From Thysanoteuthis rhombus (Eukaryota; Mollusca; Cephalopoda; Oegopsida; Thysanoteuthidae): a DNA stretch of 64,000 nucleotides. Below the pieces are notes generated by a model. It was not told the DNA's origin, did not search any database, and worked only from the letters and a program-made list of their open reading frames with translations. The position numbers and the translations under genes are program-made. Where the stretch lies: assembly GCA_963457665.1 (NCBI GenBank), contig OY735215.1:34245672-34309671 (forward strand), written 5' to 3'. Every line of letters starts with the position of its first letter. The stretch's first letter is position 1. Of the stretch, positions 25,701-36,415 are shown one piece after another.

Positions 25701-26328
25701 AAAGTTAGTTTTCAATGAAAAATGGGAAAATCTAGCAATTTTTAGCCACTATATTTACGGTGGCGTATAATTTACGTTTTACCCCATAGAATTGAGATCA
25801 CCTAACGGATTTTTAAAACTATTTTTCCTCCAGTAAGTCTATTCTCCAGGCTTCTACAGGTGGCCTTTTCAAATGAGAAGTAGTAAATACATTTCTTAGG
25901 CTGAATTCTTCAATTGGGTAGTAGTAGTAGTACGTAAACACCTTTTTCACAGCACCGACGAGACATCATAGTCTGGAGAACACAAAACAGAAGTAAATAT
26001 ATCGGACGAATTCACCAGTACCCTTCGTTTCAAGATCCAAAATTTCAGTTGGCTACAAAAATAGTTATTTCTGGTTTTGACATTACACTCGATGACAAAT
26101 TGTTTTTGTTTTTTTTTTTTTTGGTGGGGATAGGAGGTTAGGGTTAGTTCGCTTTTTAAAATTGAATCCTTAGTTATTTATTTACTTCTGTCAAAGTTGG
26201 AGAAACGTGTATTCAGTTGCATCGGTCTTTCCACGCGATATCTCCAAAAGTACTCAATGGATTTCAACGAAAGGTAGGGCATGGGGTAAGAAAGCCCGAA
26301 AAAGTAGTTGATTTTGAGGTGGATCCAG

Positions 26329-26388
<60 letters not shown>

Positions 26389-28059
26389 ATTTGAAAGGGT
26401 GGACTGACAATAGACTACGGAAGAAATGGTTATATTTTCGGGTGGAACCATACGCAATGACCTCTCCATAAGAGTGATATTGCACTTTGAAGACCCAACT
26501 GAACTACGAATTTCTAAGGGTCTAAATTTGGTAATTGTTTTGAAATAGGTAAAATTGAACATTATGTTGATATTTTGCAAGAGAGGAAATCGAGATAGAC
26601 ACTATACACGATTCAAAATGTGGCTATATTTTTACCGTTGATCAAATAACTTCATTTTCAACCAGAAAAATACTGTTTACTTTATAGCCAATACGGCATG
26701 TAGTTAGGGTCAGTAGGTAGATTTGGGATTAGTGTTTCTAATCTCCCAATTTGATTATTAATCGGTGTTGGAATATTTACATTTAAACATTTTTACTGTC
26801 AGGCAACGATTTGAAACAAATTCTCGTCTGATTAGATTCTATCATATTTTCAACAACAGCAATGAATCCGACCAATAGCCATTTTTAAAAAAAATCTGGC
26901 CATATATAGCTATTCAAAGTTGGCAAATTCGCAGCGGCAGCAATTTTTAATTTTATCTATAATAAACAATTATCCAGTGTTTTGGTGTACTCAACTTAGT
27001 CGTATTATGATAGAATCTCAACTGGCTCCGGATACAAAATAAGTAGTCTAATTCATATGAATTATTTGATTTATAATTACTTACCACTACTGTATTAGAG
27101 TAATGGGGAATCGGTACCGATGCTCATCATAGACCGTGACACTCATGGTATGGATAAGCATCATTAGCAGAGATTTTATCGTGTATGACTAGTAGAGAAC
27201 ACGATGAAATTTTCGACTCTAAAAATTGCATAGTTCAGTTGTGTGTCTAAACTGCGAATTAACCAACGTCTCAAGTAATTTCAATGAAATTTGTGTGGGT
27301 AAAAAATGAGCTACGGAAGGAGTGATAGAATTTTGGGGGCGAATCCATGAACAATTACCTCCCTGCGTCGTAGCTATCTGTCCACACCAGATATCGCCCC
27401 AAGTCCATTCTGTCCACACGATATCTCCAAAAATTTTCAATTAAATTTCGTAGAGGGGTGAAATGGGTTACGGGAGTGGTTAAATTCTGGGACGGATCCA
27501 TGCACAATTACGTCATCTGACAATGTCGTTGCTAGAGGTATGCACTCTCTGAGTGCTTTCTAGTTGCACTTTGCATTAAATTTACGGTTTCTATTTAATC
27601 TTCTATTTTTTTTTGGTCATTTTCGCCTTTAAAAACGAGGTCGAAATGTTTGCAACCGAAACGTCCGTTTATTGTTGGGAAGACACTTTTTTTGAAAGCT
27701 GGCATATTTTTAAGTTCAAAAATTTCGAAACTGGATGAATAGAAATACAAATAGTAATGAAAAAAATTTCGACGTAGTTTAAAATTGACAGTAAAATTTT
27801 CATTTATCTTTTTATTTATTTATTTGCTTCGATATCCATTTGAATTTCGTTAACAGAAACTAGAACTGCCCGAGTGCCCTCACAACAACCATGATAACTT
27901 TAGATATTAAACTACGACATCTTCTAAACTTGTCCAGCCTGTTACATAATGTTTGTTAATGAATAAAACCCGTTTACTTACTTGCAGCAACAAAACATGT
28001 CGAAGAGAAAGCATTGGGAATTTCCCACGTATTGAGTCGGGCCATTCTTGTTCGGCCAT
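22403..28059 (-). CDS. IQCC: IQ-motif protein, IQCC-like (complete)
   Basis: Three exons on the minus strand: 27982-28059, 23595-24396 and 22403-22716, joined in phases 0 and 1. They give 397 residues (human IQCC has about 466). Joining exons 1 and 2 creates an IQ calmodulin-binding motif, LLLQAHIRGFIVRSHMKR (residues ~23-40). Exon 3 encodes IALELVWLQQAILSRK, which closely matches the conserved C-terminal block of IQCC and supports the family call. The middle (~60-290) is an acidic, Ser-rich, poorly conserved region. The final ~45 residues are SINE-derived and unrelated to the family. The start is the first ATG of exon 1 (MAEQEWPDSIRGKF), facing the archease promoter. The molecular role of IQCC is not established; calmodulin binding is inferred from the motif. 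Confidence 0.85.
23595..24396 (-). CDS. IQCC: IQCC-like exon 2
   Basis: The acceptor is TTTCCAG before GCCCACATT and the donor TCAG|GTATGT. It encodes the second half of the IQ motif (AHIRGFIVRSHMKRVRDEFL) and then the acidic low-complexity middle. Confidence 0.87.
24440..24790. repeat. Dispersed repeat, family shared with 47.2 kb
   Basis: It shares ACACAAGGTCA and AGTGCAATGGGG..GTGNTGCCC with 47205-47430 at similar spacing. A third, weaker copy is near 28860-29000. Confidence 0.5.
25270..25367. mobile_element. ~98-bp foldback element
   Basis: Arms AAGGGAAGCTACTCTTACT and (other strand) AAGGGGAAGCTACTCTAACT, each followed by T/A-G-GTGAAT, enclose a ~43-bp loop. Small non-autonomous DNA element. 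Confidence 0.65.
26331..26386. repeat. (AT)n microsatellite
   Basis: About 28 AT repeats, lying inside a copy of the GATATCTCCAAAA dispersed repeat. Confidence 0.95.
27982..28059 (-). CDS. IQCC: IQCC-like exon 1
   Basis: 26 codons from ATG (MAEQEWP...HVLLLQ) with a strong donor CAA|GTAAGT. It supplies the first half of the IQ motif. Confidence 0.85.
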
Positions 28060-28165
28060 GTTTGTTTATTGAAAGGCGTAACCAAAGCGCTCACCAATCA
28101 GAAGTCGTTTTACATCGGGCTTCGATCGGCCGACGATTCAAGCTTTCGACACCCAACAAGACAAC
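28060..28165. promoter_or_regulatory. Bidirectional IQCC-like/archease promoter
   Basis: Only 106 bp separate the two divergent start codons. TCACCAATCAGA at 28092-28103 matches the NF-Y CCAAT consensus. No TATA box is apparent. This arrangement is common for divergent housekeeping pairs. Confidence 0.7.
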
Positions 28166-28250
28166 ATGGATTCTATGTTTAATATCCCTAATAACGCGAA
28201 CGGTGATTCTAAAGATATTGATCAAACCTTACCACCTGTGAAATATGAAT
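28166..28250 (+). CDS. ZBTB8OS: Archease exon 1
   Basis: 28 codons plus one base, from ATG to KYE, with donor T|GTGAGT. The N-terminal leader is Asn/Asp-rich and not conserved. Confidence 0.88.
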
Positions 28251-31200
28251 GTGAGTATTTTAATGATTGCGATTATCTGTTAAAAATGCTATGAGTTAAA
28301 TCTATCACATGATGATGAAATCAAGATGACGGGAAAAAATTTTTACAATACTTGGTTGTTTTTACAATACACACTACTCGATCACATAGTGACAAAAATA
28401 ATGATTCCTTCTGTTTCCAGTTCAATCATATCGTATAAAAGGAAATAAGAGTTCATTTCTTTTTTTTCCATAAATTATATACTGTGAACTTCAACAGATC
28501 CAACTTAATTGATCATTTTTGTCTCGACTGTCCCAATCTTTCGTTGAAGAATTTGACAAACAGGTGCTCGGTGTTTTCGTATATTAGCACATGTTCATCA
28601 TAGAACGTTAGCACAAACGAAATTTGAATTAATTCAAGTTTGAATTTCGATCTTAATCGCACTTCAAAAATTAGTTAATTATCTTGTTGAGTTGTTCGTT
28701 AAAACGATTTGTAGTCTTTAGTTTATTGATGTTCATATATATTTTTGTTGTTAGTTACCAAAATCGATTTTTCGTTCTATTGTCAACTATTGCGACTTGG
28801 TTTTGTTTTTTTTCTTGTTCGCTGATCAAGATATATATTCGCCTTCCCACGATGACGAATTCGGTACGAGGTCAGGTTAAATGTTGGCCTCTCACACACA
28901 CTCGCACGTGGTTGGCGATAAAAAAAATGTCTAATTCCCTCGGCACTTGCCTTTTGGCTCGGGCCCGGTATCAGGGATTGACATAACCCATCTCAGTGCA
29001 ATATAGAGGTACAACCATTAAAAACAAAGATCATTGTCAAATTTATTTTAAACGTCTTTGTCTTTAAATTCAACGGTCCCATGACAGACACGTAAAATGT
29101 TGATTCAATTTTGAAATAAAAACTTAAACTTTTATTAGTACTATTACTGAGCAGTACTATCAATAGTTTTGAACTATCTTTGATTTATTTTCTATGCACC
29201 GAACCTTGAAACTTGTTCTAGTTCTACTTTTAACTATAACGAAAGAGCACCTTACTGTTTAACTTCTGTTTTGGGTTGGGTTTTTTTTTTGGTCTTTTTT
29301 GCGTCAGTACTTACCTGGCGTAATTGTCAAATGTTAAAACCACTGGACAATTACTATTTATTTACAACGAACAATTTAGTGTTCTCACGTTGTGTAATTT
29401 GCTGATTTGTGACACATAGTACAAATCACTCAGTGCCTCACTGGAAAACGTACAGGGGGAAAAAATTGAACGACTAAGAGATGATATTCAAAGGATTTGA
29501 TTAAAAAATATTTTGGTAGTCTAACAGTTTCTTGTTTTGAATTATTAAACTTTTTCTTCTTTTTTTTGTGATTGAAAAAAAAAAAAAAAACATTTATAAC
29601 AACTAAATATTATGCTAGTGAATACCACGCATAATCTTGAACATTTCTTTCAAGTCTCCCCGATCTTTCAATTTTGTAACAATGTCAACCCTGATTACTT
29701 TTAACCTATTCTCATAACTCGTATTTTCTAATTCTGGTACTAACTTACTTGCTCAACTCTGGACTTTATTTTACCAGGTTTGAATACAGTATTCTGTAAA
29801 TTATTTGGTAAAACTACTGTGCTAGGTATCTCCATGACTCCATACCTCCTCACATAAGCTCTTACTCGGTTTTGGGGGAAAAGGCGACAGGTATCGATTG
29901 AAACGTCTGTAGCTTGAAATCTATCAATTGTATCTTTGTAATCTTTGTGTTTATCAATAGATGAAAGATTGCAGAAAATTACCAGATAATTTTTTTTTGT
30001 CAATATCAAAGTGGAGATAACTGGGCTTGAAAACTGGTTAGGCCAGCTGAAATAGCACATTCAAATTCCAGCCCGATTTTCGGCGATTTACACACATTGT
30101 TTTGAAATTTCACCAAAAATATTCTAATGGGCTCAATTCTAATGAAAATTTAGTGATAAATTCATTATTGAATGGATTTTCCAACGAGAATAGTATTTTG
30201 AACAAAAATCCCATTGATTTTTTTTCCGAGTCCACCCATGTTACAATAACTCGGTCAATAATAGTCAGAAACCTACCGTATTACGTTCATATGAAGATGA
30301 TATTGCAGAGACAACTGTCAGTTTGACCATTCTCTTGCATAAACCGGGGAGTAAAATTTTGTGCAAAATCTCTGAAATTCAATATTTTTGTTGTGACTAT
30401 AGAGTTATAATGGATCCATGTTGGGTGTTCAGAACGAATTCATCCACATCTCCAGATTTTATTGAGCAGCATTTGTAGAACCAAGTACTATGGTCTCATG
30501 TTCAATTTGACTCCTGATAAGGCATAGTACCTTACTTGTTGAGGTGTCAGGATTTTTTCAACAATTTCTCTTTCTGTATTCCTATCGGACTAGCCTTACC
30601 CTACTCCCAACCCCTGGTTTTCTCTTCATTTCTGCATGAATTACGACCAATGTCTTGAAGTTGTAGGAGGGACTTGGATCAAGGTTTGTGAAAATTAAAA
30701 ATTCATTTTGACACGAGTTCACTTAAAACATGGTAGAAAATTATTTTGAACTGCATCTTCCCTCTTATGACTGATCTACAGTGTAATGTCATTTGTATAA
30801 AAGGGCAAGAACATGAATAGAAAGATCAATTATGAGCAGATAGAATTGCATCGGCAATTGTAATTCCCGCTCAAATGAAGGAATAAGGTGTGATGATTGG
30901 TTTAGATATGTCCATGCACCATTATGAAATGTTTTGGGGGGAGTTGGTCCTTGACATGTTGAATATCAATTTTCTCAGTCGTATCATGTTTGATTGATAT
31001 CAAATTAGGCCCCTAATTCAGGTGAACCATCCTTGTTTTTGTTTTCCTCCTGCTACCATGGATGGTGGACACAGTGAACTTATGGTTCTTGTTTTTGTTT
31101 TTTTGTTTTTTCGTCAAAGTGTATCAATAAAACTATTAGCAAAATTTTGTTGTAAATTACCACATGCTTTTAGAGATTCCCCCTCCTCCATTACAGACAG

Positions 31201-34200
31201 GTGAATGAATCTTTGGACAAATTAATTCTAAACACTTGATGAAATCTTGTATGATATTGTGTTGGACAGAATATAGAATTTGTTTGAAAGAAATTAATTT
31301 TGTTATTCTATTTATTCCAGACTTGGATCACCCTGCTGATGTACAGTGAGTAGAAGAAAAAAATCCTTATATTTTAAGAATTTCTTTTATTCAGTAATGA
31401 AAGTTACCTGTGTCTTTGTCGGTTATTAATACTCAAAAATATATTTTTTTATAACAATGAAAGTAAATTGTTCCAATTTTTATATCCTCTGTTATCTGCT
31501 GGCTATTATCTAAAAGATCACGGTCCAAAGTTTTCATAATGGGCAGCTTTCTCTATATATGTCTATCCTATATTATATTAACTATATGTACTCATTGTTA
31601 TTCACTATAACTATTTGTAATGAATCAAACAACAATTTAAGTAATTTTGAGCAAGATAGGAAAAGTCTAAAAATACTTTTCTTTCTTTGAATAATTTTGA
31701 AAGTGACTGTAGTTTTCTGTTGCCTTGAAGAATAGCTATTTTTCTTTGGTTTATAAGTGGAACTAATCTGAACTGTTGCTTATGGTATTTTTCATTTTTA
31801 TTTTTCAGAATCCATTCTTGTATCCTTTTTCTCATCAAATTCAAATCTAATTATGGAAAGTTGGATGATGTTTATTGCACCTAGTTAATGTGAGCCAAAG
31901 CATTTGCATGCAGTACTGGATATAAATTTGGTGAAGTCCTATGCTGTATTAAGTTTGAAGACCCCTTGTTCAAAAATTTGATGTCACGGTCGACGAGGGT
32001 CTACACGATGTTCACTTGAATTTTAGTCAATGTTAGAGGGTGTCAGATCTAATGAAACAGTATTAAACATTGAAATGATTTTTAAAATTCTGTGTTAGTA
32101 TTCCAGCTAGAATCTCAATTTGTCCCATATTTTTACATTGAAACAAAAGAATAGTTCTATTTAAATGGCCAATTCTAGGAAATTATCAATTAAATGAAAA
32201 ATCCGTCAGTTTATGAGCCAGAAAACTCTACAACCCAATCCATATTGTCTTGAATTTTTAATGGATCATTTATTACATGGTACCCTACAAGTAATGACTG
32301 ATTTATCCCAACAGTAAGGCCAGTTCTAAGGGAATCAACTATTTAATGTAGTGTTTAGTATGCACAGAATTGCAAGTGAATTTGAAAACTCTTGCTAATT
32401 TTTTTTTTTTCATTTCAATTAAAAGACTTGCCAATTAATCGTATGAGCAAGCTGCTCATTCGATTAATTAGCAGGTATTCAGTTTTACTTAGATTTTTGT
32501 CGCACTGACATGCTGAACATCACGTTAAATTGATACTTTCCTTAGAACTGGCATTAATGGTGAGACAAATTGGACGTTATTTTTGGGACAGCCTGTAGAT
32601 ATGTAAGACGGGGAATGACAATTAAAATAGCCATAAAACAACTTTGGTCATTTTTTCTCCTAGTTATCTCGCTTGCATACTGCTACCTCGTTCTGTAATC
32701 AAAAGAAAAGGTTGATTACTTTCAATAAATATAATTGCCCATCATTTATATTACATTCAAGTATTCTCAATTAGTGTATCAGATTGCTTTTAGGTATATT
32801 TCATAATCTATAATAAATCACTTCAAAACAAATTGAAAATGTTGTACATGAATATTCCTTAACATAATAACAACAGGGGGAGACACTTTATCTGAATCAT
32901 TTGAGCAGGTAAGTTTTGTGATAAACTAACTTTATTGTTAAAGTTCTATGTTTTTGATACATACAGTGTCGCCCATAAATGAATACACCTTTCCACTTGA
33001 AAAAAAATATTTGTATTGTCCAAATGATTACATCTCTACAAAAAAAATTTTGGCAACAAAGTCGCTGATAATATCTCCTTTGATTGTGTAATGTCCCACT
33101 TGAAATGATAAAATCCTGCTATGTTTGGTTTTGAAGAAAATTAACTTTTCATAGAAAAAAGTTATAGGGTGTACTCATTTTATGGTTGACACTGTATAAT
33201 TGTAATGTATATGAGATACTGTGTACTTTTGTAATTCAGCTGCAAGGAAATGCGTTCAGGTTTGAGATTGGTTAGCAAAAGGCTTCTGTTGTACTTTGAA
33301 TTATGGCAATTGGGATTTGGAGTAGTGGAGTAGCTGAATGGTTAACTGCATGGAGAACAGACTTGAGGAACTGAGTTAAAACTCCAACTGAAACAGTTTG
33401 TGTTCACTGTGCACTAACGCTCTCAGAAAAGGCATGAATCTATCTCTTCTTCCTCCAGCTATGGGTAAATGGTTTGGCAACCAGTCTAGAAGGATAATTT
33501 TGATTTTTAATTCAGCTCAAAGAGGGATGTGGTCCAACTGACTATCTCACTATTGACAAACCCATGATGAAATTATGTGTGGGGCCCCAATGATCCTGAG
33601 CTAGGTTATTGGATTTTTTTCCTAATTGGTCTTCTGTGCTAAGTCTGACATAGATATAGATAGTTGGGAGAAATCAATAGTGCAGAAATGAAACAAAGAA
33701 TCACACTAGCTTGGCAAGCATTCAGTAGAGCAAGCTCAACCTTCAAGAACAAGGAAATTCCATTAGTCTTAAAAAGAAGGGTACACAACCAATGCATCTT
33801 CCTGATAGTCACCTGTGAAGCTGGAACATGGAACCTGACTAAAAGATTGACCCTCAAACTGAGAACTATAAAATGTGCACATGAAAGAATCATGCTCAAC
33901 ATCACATTTAGAGATTTCAAGAGGGAGAAAACAAGATACCATAGAATCCATTAGGAAACTTAAATGGCAATGGGCTGGTCATGTTGCAAGAATGACAGAC
34001 AACCCCTGGACATCACTACTCACAATGTGGATTCCCAGATATCACATGTGAAACCGAGGTCAGCAGAATAGAAGATGGTGACATGAAGTGGACAAGTTCA
34101 GAAAGTATTGGCTCCACAATGCCCATGATAGAGAGGTTTTGCGAATTTATTATGTCTTGGATTCCTGTTTTTTCCTGAATATATTGTGCTATCTTGTAAT

Positions 34201-36375
34201 CTCTCCATGCAATGTTGAGCATGATTCTTTCTTGTGCACATTGCATGGTTCCGCTTCATAGGTGACTATCAAGAGGATGCTGCTAATGAAGTCTTATACT
34301 ATCATTTTCTTAACTTCGTGTTTAAAGAGTTCTCATTTACTTTACAATTGGGTGGATATTTTGATCAGATCTGTCCTCTCTGTACAAGAATGAATTGTAG
34401 CCGTCAATATAAATACTTTCTGCTTGAAGAATGTTCATTTTTAATTGCTTAACTGACTTTCAAGAATAAAGAGGAAATAAGATTCCATTTTTGTTTTTGG
34501 TTCTATTATAATAATTTCCTTGCATTTTTTTTCTTTCAGAGTGCCACAGCCATGTTTGCCTACATGACTGAAATTGATAAAGTAGAAATGTTGGAAGTGC
34601 AAGAAATTGAAGCATCAGGTACATATGGTTTTTGTCTGGTTTGTCTCTCCTAAAAATAACCAGCACAATTTTAAGCTATCTTTTGCTTACTGTATATGCC
34701 GATATATAAGATGAATATTTAATTTTGGAAAAAAACTATGCAAATATTGCACTGTGTCTAATGCAGTGGTGTTATGACTAGGGGGCATTTACGGTTATGG
34801 AGCTTGGATATGTTACAGTGAACTGTAGTTCTCAAAATATCCTTTAAACTATTCATTTTACGTATACAGTATTTATTTATACAATGTTTACTTAATGTAT
34901 TCCTAGAAACATACTCTGAAGAATTGACATAGAAAATTCATCAATTCCTTTGTAATATTTCCAAGAAAGAAAACGTTGAATTTTTAAAATTCTTGCAAAT
35001 ACAAAATGCTAATTTTATATTTCAGGACATGATTTGGAATCATTATTGTTTCAATTTTTGGATGAATTTCTCTTTCTTTTCTCTGCTGAACCCTACTTTA
35101 TAGTCAAGGTAAGTTTGGAAAAACTTAATTAGCTTTTACCCATGTTTCGTCAATTCTAATTTTCTCTTTTCTTGTTCATTTCTTCATTTTAATTTCCTCT
35201 TTCCATGTTCGTCTCCTCAATACTAATTTACTCACTCCCTGTCTATTTGCTCAATTTTTTTCCCATCAAAGACTGAACATTTTTTTTCTCAGAAGATTTG
35301 TTTAGATTGAGATGTTGAGTTGCTCTCCTGATACAAGCAATGATTTTCTTCATTTTGGGTGTGCTTATATATGTATCAATTTTTCATTGTCAGTAACTGT
35401 CTTATCCAAAAATGACTTTATGTGGACTTCATTCTTTTTTTAAGACTTGTAAATGATCTACTACAGTGGACTGATTGAAAAATGATGAAGAGCTGAATAA
35501 ACTTCAGACACTTCTAAGATTTCTCTCTTGTGCAAAAGACGTCATTAGGAACTTGCGTGAACCTAATCATTTTTTTTTTTTTTACTTCCAAATAATTTCT
35601 TTATATTTCCACAAAAACATATTTTTGAACATTCATGCATTCTTTTAATGAACTATTTGAAATACATTCTTAAGGATGGTGTGGGATAGTGTAACAGTTA
35701 CTAGCACAGAAAACTGAATAGGCAGACCAGGTTTGAGTACCGGCAGATGCAGTTCACTTTGCACTGATGCCCTTGGGAAAGTCATCAATCCCCCCTTGCC
35801 TATTGATAAATTGGCATTTCAGCTTAGAGGAGATTACTCTGATGAAAAAAAACCTTCAGTTTTGAAGTCTCCCTAGCTGGTCTCAAGCCCTGGTAAAGGA
35901 GAAGTGTTGTTCCTAGGGCTGCTGAAGAAAAACTCCATTTACCACCAAGATTGCAGCAGAATGGTTGTGGCCCTATACTCCACAAGAAGTCCACTGGAAT
36001 GAACAAACAAAATAATACATTTCAGTGTGAATAATTTGTGATTCATCTAGACTAATATTTTAGTCTCCTATTTATTTGTTTGTCTATGACTGTTTCATGC
36101 TAAAACTACAGGGCCCATGAACTTGGTATTTGGCAGGAAGATTCATTAAACAGCAACTTGTGACATTTTCTATTGTATTTTTGTAGGAAAATTGAAATAT
36201 CATTTAACAATTTTCAGTCTTTCTTGTTTGGTAACAACCAATTATCACCTTTGGCCACTTAAGTTGTCTTATCTTTTTATTTATTTACAGAAAGTGAAAA
36301 TATTAGAATTTGACATGGAACGTTTTTTTATTCGAGCTCAAGGGTAAGTTCAGTTTTTGTTAGAGCTTCTGGTTT

Positions 36376-36415
<40 letters not shown>

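Larger units (their letters stand above)
24397..27981 (-). other. IQCC-like intron 1
   Basis: It contains a dispersed repeat at 24440-24790 (like 47205-47430), a foldback element at 25270-25367, a (TA)n tract, and two copies of a repeat carrying GATATCTCCAAAA (26217-26470 and 27219-27560; the second ends CACTCTCTGAGTGCTTTCTA). No gene is supported. Confidence 0.6.

Noticed and set aside
26254-26580. ORFs rich in Ile-Tyr repeats here and at 47852-48175
   Set aside because: Translations of (AT)n microsatellites.
31893-31915. TTGCATGCA (Leu-His-Ala) as the missing archease microexon
   Set aside because: It matches L-H-A but has no phase-compatible acceptor and donor. The 31809-31819 candidate fits phase, splice sites and residues.
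33664-33954. 96-codon plus-strand ORF as a host gene
   Set aside because: It is a truncated LINE reverse-transcriptase tail with frame breaks.
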